54,337 nt of DNA, from the NCBI RefSeq assembly GCF_019396325.1, contig NZ_JAHKRO010000065.1, forward strand, positions 1 through 54,337. The letters are read 5' to 3'. The stretch comes from Nonomuraea ceibae. Its GTDB lineage: Bacteria > Actinomycetota > Actinomycetes > Streptosporangiales > Streptosporangiaceae. The position numbers and the translations under genes were made by a program. Position 1 is the stretch's first letter; each line of letters starts with the position of its first letter. Positions 8,936-17,478 of this stretch are shown here, one piece after another. The notes under the pieces were generated by a model. It did not search any database. It was not told the origin of the DNA and saw nothing but the letters and a program-made list of their open reading frames with translations.

Positions 8936-9937
8936 ATGACGACGAAGACCCAGCTCACCGCCCGCCGCCTCGGCCGCACCGGCCCCGCCGTCTCCTCGCC
9001 CGGCCTCGGCGCGATGGGCCTGTCCGGCGCGTACGGGCCCGTGCGCGACGACGACGGCGTACGCGTCCTGCACGCCTACCTGGACGCCGGCGGCACCCTC
9101 CTGGACACCGGCGACTTCTACGGATCCGGGCACAACGAACTGCTGATCCGGCGCACGCTGGCCGGGCGGGACCGGGACGAGGTCGTGCTCTCGGTCAAGT
9201 TCGGCGCCCTGCGCGGCCCCGACGGGAGCCACGCCGGGTTCGACGCCCGCCCCGCCGCCGTGCGGAACTTCCTGACGTACTCGCTCCGGCGGCTCGGCGT
9301 CGACCACGTCGACGTCTACCGCCCGGCCAGGCTCGACCCGGCCGTCCCCGTCGAGGAGACCGTCGGCGCCATCGCCGAGCTGGTCGAGCAGGGGTACGTG
9401 CGGCACGTCGGCCTGAGCGAGGTCGGCGCCGCGACCGTCCGCCGCGCCGCGGCCGTCGCCCCCATCTGCGACGTGCAGCTCGAATACTCGCTGTTCAGCC
9501 GGGGGATCGAGGACGAGATCCTGCCCGCGTGCCGCGAGCTCGGCATCGGCGTCACCGCGTACGGGGTGCTGTCGCGCGGCCTCATCGGCGGCGGGACCAC
9601 CGGCGGCATGCGGGCGGCGTCGCCGCGCTTCCAGGACGGCAACCGCGAGCACAATGCCGCGCTGGCCGTGCGGCTGGCGGACCTGGCCGCCGCGAAGGAC
9701 GCCACGATCGCGCAACTGGCGATCGCCTGGGTCGCCTCCCGCGGCGAGGACATCGTGCCCGTCGTGGGCGCGCGGCGCCTCGACCAGGTCGGCGCGCTGG
9801 TCGACAGCGTCCGCGTCTCCCTCGGCGACGACGAGCTCGCCCGGATCGAGGAGCTGATCCCGCGCGGCGCCGCCAAGGGCGACCGGTACCCCAGCCGGCA
9901 CATGGCCGACCTGGACAGCGAACGGCCGCTAGGATGA
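8936..9937 (+). CDS. Aldo/keto reductase
   Basis: A 333-residue (alpha/beta)8 NADPH-dependent reductase. Visible are LGLGAMGLSG-like start (PGLGAMGLSG), DTGDFYGSGHNE holding the catalytic Asp and Tyr, and SVKFG with the catalytic Lys. At the usual catalytic His position (YYQHRVDP in classic members) the sequence is VYRPARLDP, so the His is replaced by Ala; a similar motif is common in some actinobacterial subfamilies. The C-terminal cofactor region includes VPVVGARRLDQ. ATG at 8936 follows GGGAGG. It is divergent from the MmyB-type regulator, which probably represses it. Confidence 0.9.
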   Translation: MTTKTQLTARRLGRTGPAVSSPGLGAMGLSGAYGPVRDDDGVRVLHAYLDAGGTLLDTGDFYGSGHNELLIRRTLAGRDRDEVVLSVKFGALRGPDGSHAGFDARPAAVRNFLTYSLRRLGVDHVDVYRPARLDPAVPVEETVGAIAELVEQGYVRHVGLSEVGAATVRRAAAVAPICDVQLEYSLFSRGIEDEILPACRELGIGVTAYGVLSRGLIGGGTTGGMRAASPRFQDGNREHNAALAVRLADLAAAKDATIAQLAIAWVASRGEDIVPVVGARRLDQVGALVDSVRVSLGDDELARIEELIPRGAAKGDRYPSRHMADLDSERPLG

Positions 9938-9982
9938 TGCCATCATCTGAATGTTGACAGCATTGGGCAAGGTGGGTCGGGC

Positions 9983-10570
9983 ATGGCGACAAGGCATCTG
10001 TACGTGGCGAGGCACGGGTCGGCGGACGCGTTCGGGACGCTCACCGACGTGGGCCACCGGCAGTCCGAGCTGCTGGGGGACCGCCTCGCCGCCCTGCCGG
10101 TCGACGCCGTGTGGCACTCGCCGCTGCCACGCGCCGTCCGGTGCGCCGAGATCGTCGGCGGGCGCCTGCCAGGCGTCCCCGTACGCGAGGCCGCCGAGCT
10201 GGTGGACCACGTGCCGCACGTGCCCGAGGAGATGCCCGCCGAGTGGGCGGGGTTCTTCGACGGGTACGACCCCGCCGAGGCGGCCGAGGGCGCGAGGCTC
10301 GCGGCGGCGCTGGCCGACCGGTTCGCCAGGCCCGCCGAGACCGAGACCCACGAGGTCCTGATTACGCACGCCTACCAGGTGGCCTGGCTGGTGCGGCACG
10401 CCCTCGACGCGCCCCCGGCCCGCTGGCTGGGCCTCAACTGCGGCAACGCCGCGCTCACCGCGATCGACTTCCACGACCGCGCCGCCCCTGCGGTGCTGCT
10501 CTACAACGACATGGGCCACCTCCCGCCGGACCTCCGCTGGACCGGCTTCGGCCCCCGCATCCGCCCCTGA
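9983..10570 (+). CDS. Histidine phosphatase family protein
   Basis: A 195-residue cytosolic phosphatase of the phosphoglycerate mutase-like fold. It carries the phospho-acceptor motif ARHGSAD near residue 10 and the second catalytic histidine in LITHAYQ near residue 127. Unlike cofactor-dependent phosphoglycerate mutases it is short and lacks the long insert, so it is better called a broad phosphatase. The start is ATG 9983; no strong ribosome site is seen. It follows the aldo-keto reductase by 45 bases that hold a small GATGAT-GCC-ATCATC repeat over the reductase stop. Physiological substrate unknown. Confidence 0.85.
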   Translation: MATRHLYVARHGSADAFGTLTDVGHRQSELLGDRLAALPVDAVWHSPLPRAVRCAEIVGGRLPGVPVREAAELVDHVPHVPEEMPAEWAGFFDGYDPAEAAEGARLAAALADRFARPAETETHEVLITHAYQVAWLVRHALDAPPARWLGLNCGNAALTAIDFHDRAAPAVLLYNDMGHLPPDLRWTGFGPRIRP

Positions 10571-10602
10571 GCCCGCACAGCCCCGGCGGGGGCGCAGGGC
10601 TC
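10569..10602. terminator. Nested hairpin between convergent genes
   Basis: Outer arms GAGCCC/GGGCTC enclose GCCCC-GGCG-GGGGC. It begins on the phosphatase stop codon and ends 24 bases before the convergent stop at 10627. No U-tract is present, as is common in actinomycetes. It could end transcription from both sides. Confidence 0.55.
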
Positions 10603-10626
10603 AGGGCGTACGGGACCGGCCGGGCC

Positions 10627-12135
10627 TCAGGGGGTGCGGAGGGCGGCGTGGGCGGCGGCGAGGCGGGCGGCCTCGTCGCCGGCGGGGTCGCCGCCCGACA
10701 CGTCGTCCGCCCAGGCGAGCAGGCGGCGCAGGTGGGGGCCGGCTTCGTCCGTGGAGACCGGGGCGGAGCCGAGGGCGACCTCGCCGCCGGAGCCGTCGAT
10801 CGTGACGAGCGCGCCCTCCTCGATGATCCGGCCCCCCGCCGTCACCGACCCGGCGCCGACGACCAGCCCGGCGACGCCGACGACGGCGGGCTTGCCCATC
10901 GACCGGGCGACGACCGCCGCGTGGCTGGCGGGCCCGCCGCGCGCGGTGACGATCCCCGCCGCGGCGGCCAGGCCGCGCATGTCGTGCGGCGACGTCTCCG
11001 GCCGCACGAGGATGACCGGCCCCGAGGCGGCCATCCGCACCGCCGCCTCGGTCGACGTCGCCACCCTCCCGGACGCCACGCCCGGGCACGCGCCGACGCC
11101 CCGGGCCACGACGGCGGCCCGCGCCGAGGCCGCCAGGCGCGGCGTGCGCACGTGCCGGAGCTGCTGCGGCGACACCCGCAGCAGCGCCTCCCGCCGGCTG
11201 ATCAGCCCCTCGCCGGCCAGCTCGGTGGCGACGCGGACGGCGGCCCCGCCGGTGAGCCCGCCGGGCCGGACCTGCAGCATCCACAGCTCCCCGGCCTGGA
11301 AGGTGAACTCGGCGTAGCACGCGTCCCGGTAGTGCCGCTCCACCCGGCGCAGCGCGCCGGCCAGCGCGGCCCACACGGCGGGCTCCCGGCCGGCCAGCTC
11401 GCGCAGGGGGAGGGTGAGCGACCGGCCGGAGACGACGTCCTCGCCCTGGTGGCCGAAGAGCACGTCGCCGAACGGGGTGTTCTCGCCCGTGGTGGGGTCG
11501 CGGCTGAAGGCGACCCCGGTGCCGCTGCGGCCGTCGCGGTTGCCGTACACCATCGCCTGCACGATCACGGCCGTGCCGAGGTCGTGCGGGATGTCGTGCA
11601 GCTCCCGGTACGTGCGCGCCCGCGGCGTGTCCCACGACGCGAAGACGGTCCGGACCGCGAGCTCGAGCTGCGCGGCGGGGTCGCCGGGGATCGCCAGGCG
11701 CGCGTCGCCGGTGGCGGCGGCGAGGCTCGCCAGGAACCGCCGCCGCGAGTCCTCGGCGAACCGGACGTCGCCGGTCTCGGCCGCCAGCCCGGCCGCCGCC
11801 TCGGCGGTGAGGCCCAGGTTGAGCACGGTGTGCATCATGCCGGGCATCGACACGCCCGCCCCGGAGCGCACCGACACGGCCAGCGGCGTCCCCGGCCCGC
11901 CGAACCGGCGTCCCGTCGCCGCCTCCAGGTCGCGCACGGCGCTCGCGAGCTCGTCGGCGAGCCCGCCGGGCAGCCGGCCGTCGCGCAGGAACGCCCGGCA
12001 CGCCTCGGTGGTGACGACGAACCCGGCGGGGACCGGCAGCCCGAGCCGGTGCAGCGTCACCAGGCCGTGCGCCTTGGCGCCGATGACGGCGGCGCTCTCC
12101 CCGGTCCGCGCGGAGAGCGGGCGGATCCACCTCAT
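10627..12135 (-). CDS. PEP/pyruvate-binding and PEP-mobile-domain protein (short PPDK-like)
   Basis: A 502-residue enzyme made of the ATP-grasp nucleotide-binding part of pyruvate phosphate dikinase followed by the phosphohistidine swivel domain. N-terminal motifs include GAKAHGLVTLHRLGLPVP, SVRSGAGVSMPGMM and GRSGTGVAFSRDPTTGE. The swivel domain has TARGGPASHAAVVARSMG with phospho-acceptor His405. The protein then ends, so the C-terminal PEP/pyruvate TIM barrel (roughly 350 residues in a normal PPDK of about 870) is missing. It can probably form the phosphohistidine, but the acceptor is unknown. Its ATG overlaps the stop of the preceding gene (ATGA), so translation is coupled to the 211-residue protein and the TetR-like gene. 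Confidence 0.85.
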   Translation of the reverse strand: MRWIRPLSARTGESAAVIGAKAHGLVTLHRLGLPVPAGFVVTTEACRAFLRDGRLPGGLADELASAVRDLEAATGRRFGGPGTPLAVSVRSGAGVSMPGMMHTVLNLGLTAEAAAGLAAETGDVRFAEDSRRRFLASLAAATGDARLAIPGDPAAQLELAVRTVFASWDTPRARTYRELHDIPHDLGTAVIVQAMVYGNRDGRSGTGVAFSRDPTTGENTPFGDVLFGHQGEDVVSGRSLTLPLRELAGREPAVWAALAGALRRVERHYRDACYAEFTFQAGELWMLQVRPGGLTGGAAVRVATELAGEGLISRREALLRVSPQQLRHVRTPRLAASARAAVVARGVGACPGVASGRVATSTEAAVRMAASGPVILVRPETSPHDMRGLAAAAGIVTARGGPASHAAVVARSMGKPAVVGVAGLVVGAGSVTAGGRIIEEGALVTIDGSGGEVALGSAPVSTDEAGPHLRRLLAWADDVSGGDPAGDEAARLAAAHAALRTP

Positions 12136-12767
12136 CGGGGGATCCCCAGCGTCACGAGCAGGTCCTCGTGCAGCTCGGCCCACACCGCGTGGTAGGAGGC
12201 GGTGCCGTCGGCCAGGTAGCGCCGTTCCCCCGCCCGGGCCCGGCCGAGCGCCTCGGCGAGCCGGACCCGGTAGCGGCCGAAGCGCGGCAGCGCCCCGGCC
12301 AGGTCGGCGCAGACTGCCTCGGCCCGCCGGTCGAGGTCCTCGAAGCGGGCGACGACGCGGGCGTCGTAGGACGGGTCGCTGTGGTCGTTGGCGGTCAGGA
12401 CGCCGTCGACGGGCCGGAGCTGCCAGGCGGCGCAGAGGTCGAGCAGCTCGGGGTTGAGCACGAGGAAGCGCTCGAACGCGGCGAGCAGCGCGGGACGGGT
12501 CCCGGCCGACTCCAGCTCGGCGGCGATCCGCTCGGCGTTCGCGGCGCGGCCGGCGTCGGTCAGCCCCCACGCGGCGAAGGCGCCGGATGTGCGCGTGACC
12601 AGCCCGGCGACCGCGAGGTCGATCAGCTCGGACTCGGTGGTGGCCTCGTCCAGGCCGGTGGCCACGGCCAGCCGCTCGACGGCGCACCAGCCCGCGCAGC
12701 GCAGCGTGTGCAGGAGCACCGCGCCGTGCTCGATTCCGGGAAGCCCGGTCCCGGGGAGCCCGCTCAT
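12132..12767 (-). CDS. Unknown protein with winged-helix-like N-terminus
   Basis: A 211-residue protein I do not recognise. The first 70 residues look like a small winged helix (TLRCAGWCAVERLAVATGL, then a LIDLAVAGLVTR wing-like segment). The rest is helical with conserved-looking aromatic patches (DLCAAWQLRP, DPSYDARVV, LPRFGRYRVRLAEAL). It overlaps by 4 bases both the upstream TetR-like gene and the downstream PPDK-like gene, so the three are translated together. It may supply the acceptor-binding or regulatory function missing from the truncated PPDK-like partner; that is inference. No membrane segment or signal peptide. Confidence 0.75.
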   Translation of the reverse strand: MSGLPGTGLPGIEHGAVLLHTLRCAGWCAVERLAVATGLDEATTESELIDLAVAGLVTRTSGAFAAWGLTDAGRAANAERIAAELESAGTRPALLAAFERFLVLNPELLDLCAAWQLRPVDGVLTANDHSDPSYDARVVARFEDLDRRAEAVCADLAGALPRFGRYRVRLAEALGRARAGERRYLADGTASYHAVWAELHEDLLVTLGIPR

Positions 12768-13873
12768 GCGCCGGCCCCCCGAGGGTCGTGCGCGCTCTCG
12801 CCGGTGGCCGCGGCGTAGGCGGCGCCCCGGCCCTGGCTGCGGGCGACGACCATGCCGTCGCGGACCCGTACGGCCGCTTCCGTCTGGTCGTCGTACCCGT
12901 TCACGCCGAGGGCGGCGGCGGCCACCGCGCCGTCGCTCACGATCAGGCGTACGTGCCCCCACGCCTCCGGCGGGAACACCCGGCGCAGGCACGCGGTGAG
13001 GTCGCTGACCCGGAGCCGGACGAGGCTGCCGGTCTCGGCCGGGTCGGCGGTGACGACGGCCACCGTGACCTGCTCGCCGGGCCGGGCCGAGCGCACGGCC
13101 TCCTCGGCGGCCGACAGGCGCCGAGCGCCCAGCGCCACGACGAGGCCGTCGGCGCCCAGGTCGGCGGGCCTGCCGGTGAGGTGGTCGAGCAGTCCGGTGG
13201 GCGGGTCCCACGGCTCCCGGCACCGCTCGGCGAGCCCGACGAAGGTCAGGTACGGCGGGTCCCAGGTGTCGCCGAGGCCGCGCTCGCCCGCCAGCCCGGC
13301 CAGGTGCTCGCAGGCGAGCGCCCGGTCGAACGGGTCGCCGAAGCCGGGCGCCAGCTCGGCCATGAGGCCGGAGCCGTTCAGCATGGTCAGCACCAGCTCG
13401 GCCAGGCGGACGCGGCGCGGGGCGCGGGGGTCGGGCTCGCACGACTCCAGGCCGAGGGCGAGCAGCAGCGCCTCCAGGCGGGCGAGCTGCGCCAGCACGG
13501 CGCGGCCCGGCTCGTCGTCGACGACGCCCACGAGCGAGCGCAGTTGCAGGCGGCCTCCGGCGGCGGGGTCGTCGACGAGGGGCAGCCGCTCCAGCCACGT
13601 CCTGGCGAACGCGCCGAGCGCGCCCGGCAGCGACGCCGTGGGGCTGGGCGCGGCCGTGGGCGCGTTCTCCACCAGGTCGACGAGCACGGCCAGGTAGAGC
13701 GCGCGCTTGCTGGGGAAGTTCGAGTAGACGGCGCCGCGGGTCAGGTCGGTCCGCTCGGCGATCCGGTCGACCTTGGCCGCCGCGTAACCGTGCTCCACGA
13801 ACTCCTCCCGCGCCGCCGCCAGCACCGCCGCGCGCGTGCGCGCCTGCTGCTGGGCGCGTGTCAGCCGGACCAT
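12764..13873 (-). CDS. TetR family regulator with long C-terminal extension
   Basis: A 369-residue protein. Residues 1-60 are a standard TetR helix-turn-helix (EEFVEHGYAAAKVDRIAERT, then LTRGAVYSNFPSKRALY). The body to about residue 200 is a TetR-like helical domain. A further 165 residues or so follow with no motif I can name, making it nearly twice the usual TetR length. ATG at 13873 follows GGAGGAGAGG. It leads a three-gene coupled operon with the unknown protein and the PPDK-like enzyme. The direct repeat at 13897-13926 just upstream may be its operator. Confidence 0.85.
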   Translation of the reverse strand: MVRLTRAQQQARTRAAVLAAAREEFVEHGYAAAKVDRIAERTDLTRGAVYSNFPSKRALYLAVLVDLVENAPTAAPSPTASLPGALGAFARTWLERLPLVDDPAAGGRLQLRSLVGVVDDEPGRAVLAQLARLEALLLALGLESCEPDPRAPRRVRLAELVLTMLNGSGLMAELAPGFGDPFDRALACEHLAGLAGERGLGDTWDPPYLTFVGLAERCREPWDPPTGLLDHLTGRPADLGADGLVVALGARRLSAAEEAVRSARPGEQVTVAVVTADPAETGSLVRLRVSDLTACLRRVFPPEAWGHVRLIVSDGAVAAAALGVNGYDDQTEAAVRVRDGMVVARSQGRGAAYAAATGESAHDPRGAGA

Positions 13874-13896
13874 CGCCACACCTCTCCTCCGACGAC

Positions 13897-13926
13897 TGCA
13901 ATCCAAATGTTCATGCAATCCAGATG
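13897..13926. promoter_or_regulatory. 13-bp direct repeat upstream of TetR-like gene
   Basis: TGCAATCCAAATG and TGCAATCCAGATG (one mismatch) start 17 bases apart, 24 bases upstream of the TetR-like start. This is an AT-richer island than its surroundings and the likely promoter/operator zone for the TetR-PPDK operon. Confidence 0.5.
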
Positions 13927-13952
13927 ATAGCGTCATTCGAAATGTGGTGGGG

Positions 13953-14375
13953 TCACCGTGACAGCCGCAGCAGCATCACCCCGTACATCAGCTCCGCCGG
14001 GCAGAGGCCCCACTGTTTGGAGTCCTCCGAGCCCGGGTGCTCCCCGAGCAGCACCAGCGCCCCCGGCGGCACCCGGTCGGGCAGCCCGGCAGGCGCCCAC
14101 GGCGGCATCGGGTCGCCGGGCGCCGCGGCGACCCGCTTGACGTACCAGCCGGTCCCGGCGGGCCCGGCCCAGCCCGTGCCCGGCGCGGGCCGCCGCACGA
14201 CCACGATCCGGCCCGCCCGCACCCGGCGGCGGCCGCGCAGCACCAGCAGGACGTCCCCGTCGGACAGGGCCGGCGACATGCTGCCGCCCCGCACGGTCAC
14301 CGTGGACAGCAGCAGCCGCGCCGCCACCGCGCCCCTGGCCAGCAGGACCACCGCGCAGGCCAGGAACAGGCTCAC
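13953..14375 (-). CDS. S26 family signal peptidase-like protein
   Basis: A 140-residue membrane serine peptidase. The N-terminus is one hydrophobic segment (LFLACAVVLLARGAVAARLL). It is followed by the catalytic-serine box GGSMSPALSDGDVLLV near residue 31 and the catalytic lysine box WYVKRVAAAPGD near residue 80, then LGEHPGSEDSKQWG corresponding to the GDN box. The active site should face the cell exterior. Its GTG start overlaps the ABC transporter stop by GTGA, making it the last gene of the cysteine-rich peptide operon. The obvious candidate substrate is the six-cysteine peptide, which has an A-D-A site before its first cysteine; this link is inferred. Confidence 0.88.
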   Translation of the reverse strand: MSLFLACAVVLLARGAVAARLLLSTVTVRGGSMSPALSDGDVLLVLRGRRRVRAGRIVVVRRPAPGTGWAGPAGTGWYVKRVAAAPGDPMPPWAPAGLPDRVPPGALVLLGEHPGSEDSKQWGLCPAELMYGVMLLRLSR

Positions 14376-16228
14376 TCGGCGGCCACCGGGTCCTCGCGGT
14401 AGCCCGCCGCCTGGGTGCGGAACAGCCGGGCGTACGCGCCGTCCGGCGACGCGGTGAGCGAGGCGTGGTCGCCGCTCTCCAGCACGCGGCCGTCCTGCAC
14501 GACGACGATCCGGTCGGCCCGGCGCACGGCGCTCAGCCGGTGGGAGACCAGCACGCTGGTGGAGCCCGCGCGCAGCTCCCGCAGCCGGTCGTGGACCGCC
14601 GCCTCGGCCACCGCGTCGAGGCCGGAGCTGGGCTCGTCCAGGATCATCAGGTCGCGGCCCTGCCGCATCAGCCCGCGCGCCAGCGCCAGGCGCTGCCACT
14701 GCCCTCCCGACAGGTGCACGCCGCTCGCCGGGCCGTCGCCGTCGTCCTCCTCGCCCGCGTGGAAGACCCGGCTCAGCAGCGTCCCGTAGCCCGACGGCAG
14801 CCGCTCGACGACCTCGTGGACCCCGGCCCGCCGGGCGGCGGCGCGGATCCGGTCCCGGTCGCCGAGCGCGGCCAGGTCGCCCAGGCCGATGTTCTCGGCG
14901 GCGGTCAGGTCGTAGTCCATGTAGTCCTGGAACACCGCGCCGATCCGCTCGCGCAGCCGCGCCACCGGGACGTCTCGCACGTCCACGCCGTCCCACAGGA
15001 TGCTGCCGCGCTGCGGGTCGTAGAAGCGGCAGAGCAGCTTGACGAGCGTGCTCTTGCCTGCGCCGTTCAGCCCGACGATCGCCACGCTCGTCCCGTACGG
15101 GATCGTCAGGCTCAGCCCGCGCAGCACCCACGGGGAGTCCTCGCCGTAGCGGAACCACACGTCGCGCAGCTCGATCCCACGTGCGAGCGGGGCGAGCCCG
15201 CGCGGCCGGGCGGGCACGGGCAGGTCGTCCGCGACCCCTGTCACCGCCAGGTAGTGATGGAAGACCAGCGCCGACTGGTGCCCGGCGGCGATGCCCTGCA
15301 CCAGGGCCGCAAGCCCCGACTGGACCCCGGCCAGCGACGCGATGAAGATCGACACGTCGCCGACGCCGATGCGCCCGCCCGCCGCGGCGTGCACCGCCCA
15401 CACCAGCCCGCCGGCCGACAGCAGCGCGCCGAGCACGGCGAGGGACACCTGGACGCGCACCACGCCGCCCTCCAGCCGGTCCTCCGCACGGTTGGCGGCG
15501 CGCAGCTCGGTGAGCATCCGGCCCTTCAGGAAGCCGCCCAGCCCGAACAGGCGCACCTCCTTCGCCGCCTGCAGATCCGTGAGCAGCATCTGGTAGAAGA
15601 GCTTGCGCCGCATGCCGGGGCTCGTCCGCCACATCAGGCCCGCCCGCCGCCTGCTCAGCGCCAGGTGGGCGGCCATCGCCGGAGCGGCGGCCAGCACCGC
15701 GACCCCCGCCATGATCGGGCTGATCGCCACCAGCGCGCCCAGGAACCCGAGGACGCCGAGCGCCCCCTGCACCGTGGCCAGGCCCATCTGGACGAGCTGG
15801 TCCGGGGCGTGCTCGGCCGACTGCTGGGCCAGCCGCAGCCGGTCGTGGAAGCGCGGGTCCTCCAGCCGCGCCAGGCCGCTCATCCCGTTGACGGCCTCGA
15901 ACAGCCGGTCGTGCGACCGCAGCCCGATGGCCCGCCGGGCGCGCCCCTGCGCGTACGCGGTGACGGCGGAGGTCGTGGCCAGCGCCACGCCCAGGGCGCC
16001 GATCCCGGCCGCCACCCACACCAGCGCGCCCGCCCTGGGGGAGGGGGAGGCGAGCTCGTCGAGCGCGACCTTGGTCAGCCAGGCGGCGGCCACCGGCGCC
16101 GTACCGCCGACCACCGCCGTGACGCCCTGCACGAGCAGCATGCCGGGGCAGGACCGCCAGGCCAGGGCGTACGCGGCCGCCATCGCGCGCAGGATGGAGA
16201 CGCCCTCCGCGCCGTCGCCGCCCCTCAC
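14372..16228 (-). CDS. ABC transporter, fused permease and ATPase (peptide export type)
   Basis: A 618-residue half-transporter expected to act as a homodimer in the membrane. About residues 1-320 form the six-helix ABC exporter domain. The ATPase has Walker A GLNGAGKST, signature HLSGGQWQR and Walker B DLMILDEPSSGLD. There is no C39 peptidase domain at the N-terminus, so leader removal must come from another protein. It sits between a TlpA-like gene and the S26 peptidase gene with 4-base overlaps at both ends. Such ATPases are common in lanthipeptide and other peptide clusters, and here the likely cargo is the cysteine-rich peptide at 17533. Confidence 0.9.
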   Translation of the reverse strand: MRGGDGAEGVSILRAMAAAYALAWRSCPGMLLVQGVTAVVGGTAPVAAAWLTKVALDELASPSPRAGALVWVAAGIGALGVALATTSAVTAYAQGRARRAIGLRSHDRLFEAVNGMSGLARLEDPRFHDRLRLAQQSAEHAPDQLVQMGLATVQGALGVLGFLGALVAISPIMAGVAVLAAAPAMAAHLALSRRRAGLMWRTSPGMRRKLFYQMLLTDLQAAKEVRLFGLGGFLKGRMLTELRAANRAEDRLEGGVVRVQVSLAVLGALLSAGGLVWAVHAAAGGRIGVGDVSIFIASLAGVQSGLAALVQGIAAGHQSALVFHHYLAVTGVADDLPVPARPRGLAPLARGIELRDVWFRYGEDSPWVLRGLSLTIPYGTSVAIVGLNGAGKSTLVKLLCRFYDPQRGSILWDGVDVRDVPVARLRERIGAVFQDYMDYDLTAAENIGLGDLAALGDRDRIRAAARRAGVHEVVERLPSGYGTLLSRVFHAGEEDDGDGPASGVHLSGGQWQRLALARGLMRQGRDLMILDEPSSGLDAVAEAAVHDRLRELRAGSTSVLVSHRLSAVRRADRIVVVQDGRVLESGDHASLTASPDGAYARLFRTQAAGYREDPVAAE

Positions 16229-16887
16229 CGCGCCGCCGTCTCCCCGTCCCGCGTGTCCATCCGTACGCCGTCCCGTACGTCCCGTACGTCGTCCGGGGCG
16301 TCCAGCGCGGCCAGGCCGACGCCGGCCGTCACGGCGATGCCGTCGGCGTCGTAGTGGGCGAACCCGGGGTAGTAGCGCGCCCCGAACCGGGCCCCGACCG
16401 GCGCGTCGAGGAACTCGGGCACCACGTGGTCGGCGAGGTCGCGCAGCCGGGCGGCCAGCTCGCTCCCGGCCGCGTCGACGCCGACGACCGTGGCCAGCAC
16501 CCGGCCGCCCGCCTCGCGGACGCGCCGTGCGCGCTCGGCGAAGGCGGGCAGGCTGTCGTCGCAGCCCGAGCAGTCCAGCGACAGGAACGCCACCAGCGCG
16601 GGCCGGCCGATCAGCGTCTCGCGGGTGACTGCCGAGCCGTCGGCGGCGACGGCGGAGAACGCGGGCATCCGGCTGCCGGGCGCGATGCCCAGATCCGGCG
16701 CGCCGTCGTGGCCGTCGTGGCCGTCGTGGCCGTGGTGGTCGTGGTGGTCGTGGTGGTCGTGGTGGTCGTGGGCGTCCGGCGGGGAGCTCGTCAGGCTCCG
16801 CCAGCGGCGTACCAGGGCCAGGGTCAGCACCGCGTTCAGCGCGGTGATCGCCGTGACCAGGACGAGTCCTGCGGCAAGGTGTTCCAC
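16225..16887 (-). CDS. Membrane-anchored TlpA-like thioredoxin with His-rich linker
   Basis: A 220-residue redox protein. An N-terminal membrane helix ending LALVRRWRSL is followed by a His/Asp/Gly tandem-repeat linker (HDHHDHHDH, then HDGHDG) and a redoxin domain. The active site is DCSGC, and the conserved cis-proline appears in YYPGFAHY. It should display the thioredoxin domain outside the membrane. It is clearly a paralogue of the protein at 17854: same anchor, same AAGSELAA.LRD and FGAR.YP segments. In a peptide operon with MauE it probably shuttles disulfides to or from the six-cysteine peptide. The His-rich linker could bind metal ions. GTG start at 16887 after GGAAGGGA. Confidence 0.87.
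   Translation of the reverse strand: MEHLAAGLVLVTAITALNAVLTLALVRRWRSLTSSPPDAHDHHDHHDHHDHHGHDGHDGHDGAPDLGIAPGSRMPAFSAVAADGSAVTRETLIGRPALVAFLSLDCSGCDDSLPAFAERARRVREAGGRVLATVVGVDAAGSELAARLRDLADHVVPEFLDAPVGARFGARYYPGFAHYDADGIAVTAGVGLAALDAPDDVRDVRDGVRMDTRDGETAAR
16702..16771 (+). repeat. 9-bp tandem repeat coding the His/Asp-rich linker
   Basis: About eight copies of a 9-base unit. The first three are GCCGTCGTG, then the unit changes to GTCGTGGTG. Read on the minus strand they code HDG and HDH triplets inside the TlpA-like protein at 16225. The period is a multiple of three, so copy number can vary without breaking the frame. Confidence 0.9.
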
Positions 16888-16909
16888 GGAGGTCCCTTCC
16901 GGCGCCGCC

Positions 16910-17446
16910 TCAGCGGCCCCCGGCCGACGAGGGAGAGGCGAAGAGCGAGGCGAGGTCGTCGACGAAGACGATCAGGGCGGTGAGCACGCCGGCCGAGACC
17001 ACGGCCAGCACGATCCCGGGCACGCCGGGCGGCATCCCGCCGCCCGCCGGGAGCGCCACGGCCGCGCCCGTGACCGCCGCCGCCAGGAGCACCGCGTTGC
17101 GGGCGATGTGCCGGACGCCGAGCGGCGCCTCGCTCGCGCCGAAGCAGGCGCAGGTCACCCGCTTGCCGCGCGCCACGACCAGCACCGGGACGGCCGTCAG
17201 CCCGAGACAGAGCGCCGTCGCGGCCACGAACCCCGCCGTGACCGTGGGCGGCAGCGCCAGCAGGAGCGCGACCAGCAGCTCGGCGGCCGGGACCAGCACG
17301 GCCAGCGGCCCGCGCAGCCGCGCCGGGACGACGTCGAAGCCCGCCAGCGAGGCGGCGAACACCCGCGGGGAGCGCAGCTTGGCCACCGCCGCGAGCGCCA
17401 GCACCGCCACCAGGGTGAGACGGCAGGCGAGCGAAACGTACAGCAC
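16910..17446 (-). CDS. MauE/DoxX-like redox membrane protein
   Basis: A 178-residue integral membrane protein with four hydrophobic spans (VALVLALAAVAKL-like first helix, then AVLVPAAELLVALLLALP and two more). The first part has the DoxX/MauE pattern KLRSP..FAASLAGFDVVP. A CACFG motif follows span three at VTCACFGASEAPLG, the cysteine pair typical of MauE proteins. MauE is needed for maturation of the disulfide-rich small subunit of methylamine dehydrogenase, and relatives act with thioredoxin-like partners in disulfide formation. Here it lies between the six-cysteine peptide and a TlpA-like gene, so it likely passes oxidising equivalents to that peptide. GTG start at 17446. Confidence 0.85.
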   Translation of the reverse strand: MLYVSLACRLTLVAVLALAAVAKLRSPRVFAASLAGFDVVPARLRGPLAVLVPAAELLVALLLALPPTVTAGFVAATALCLGLTAVPVLVVARGKRVTCACFGASEAPLGVRHIARNAVLLAAAVTGAAVALPAGGGMPPGVPGIVLAVVSAGVLTALIVFVDDLASLFASPSSAGGR

Positions 17447-17478
17447 GAAAGCTCCAGGAAGCTCCGGGAAAGGGGGGC

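Noticed and set aside
16702..16771. 9-bp repeats as a non-coding microsatellite or assembly artefact
   Set aside because: They code HDH/HDG in frame between a membrane helix and an intact thioredoxin domain, a sensible linker position.
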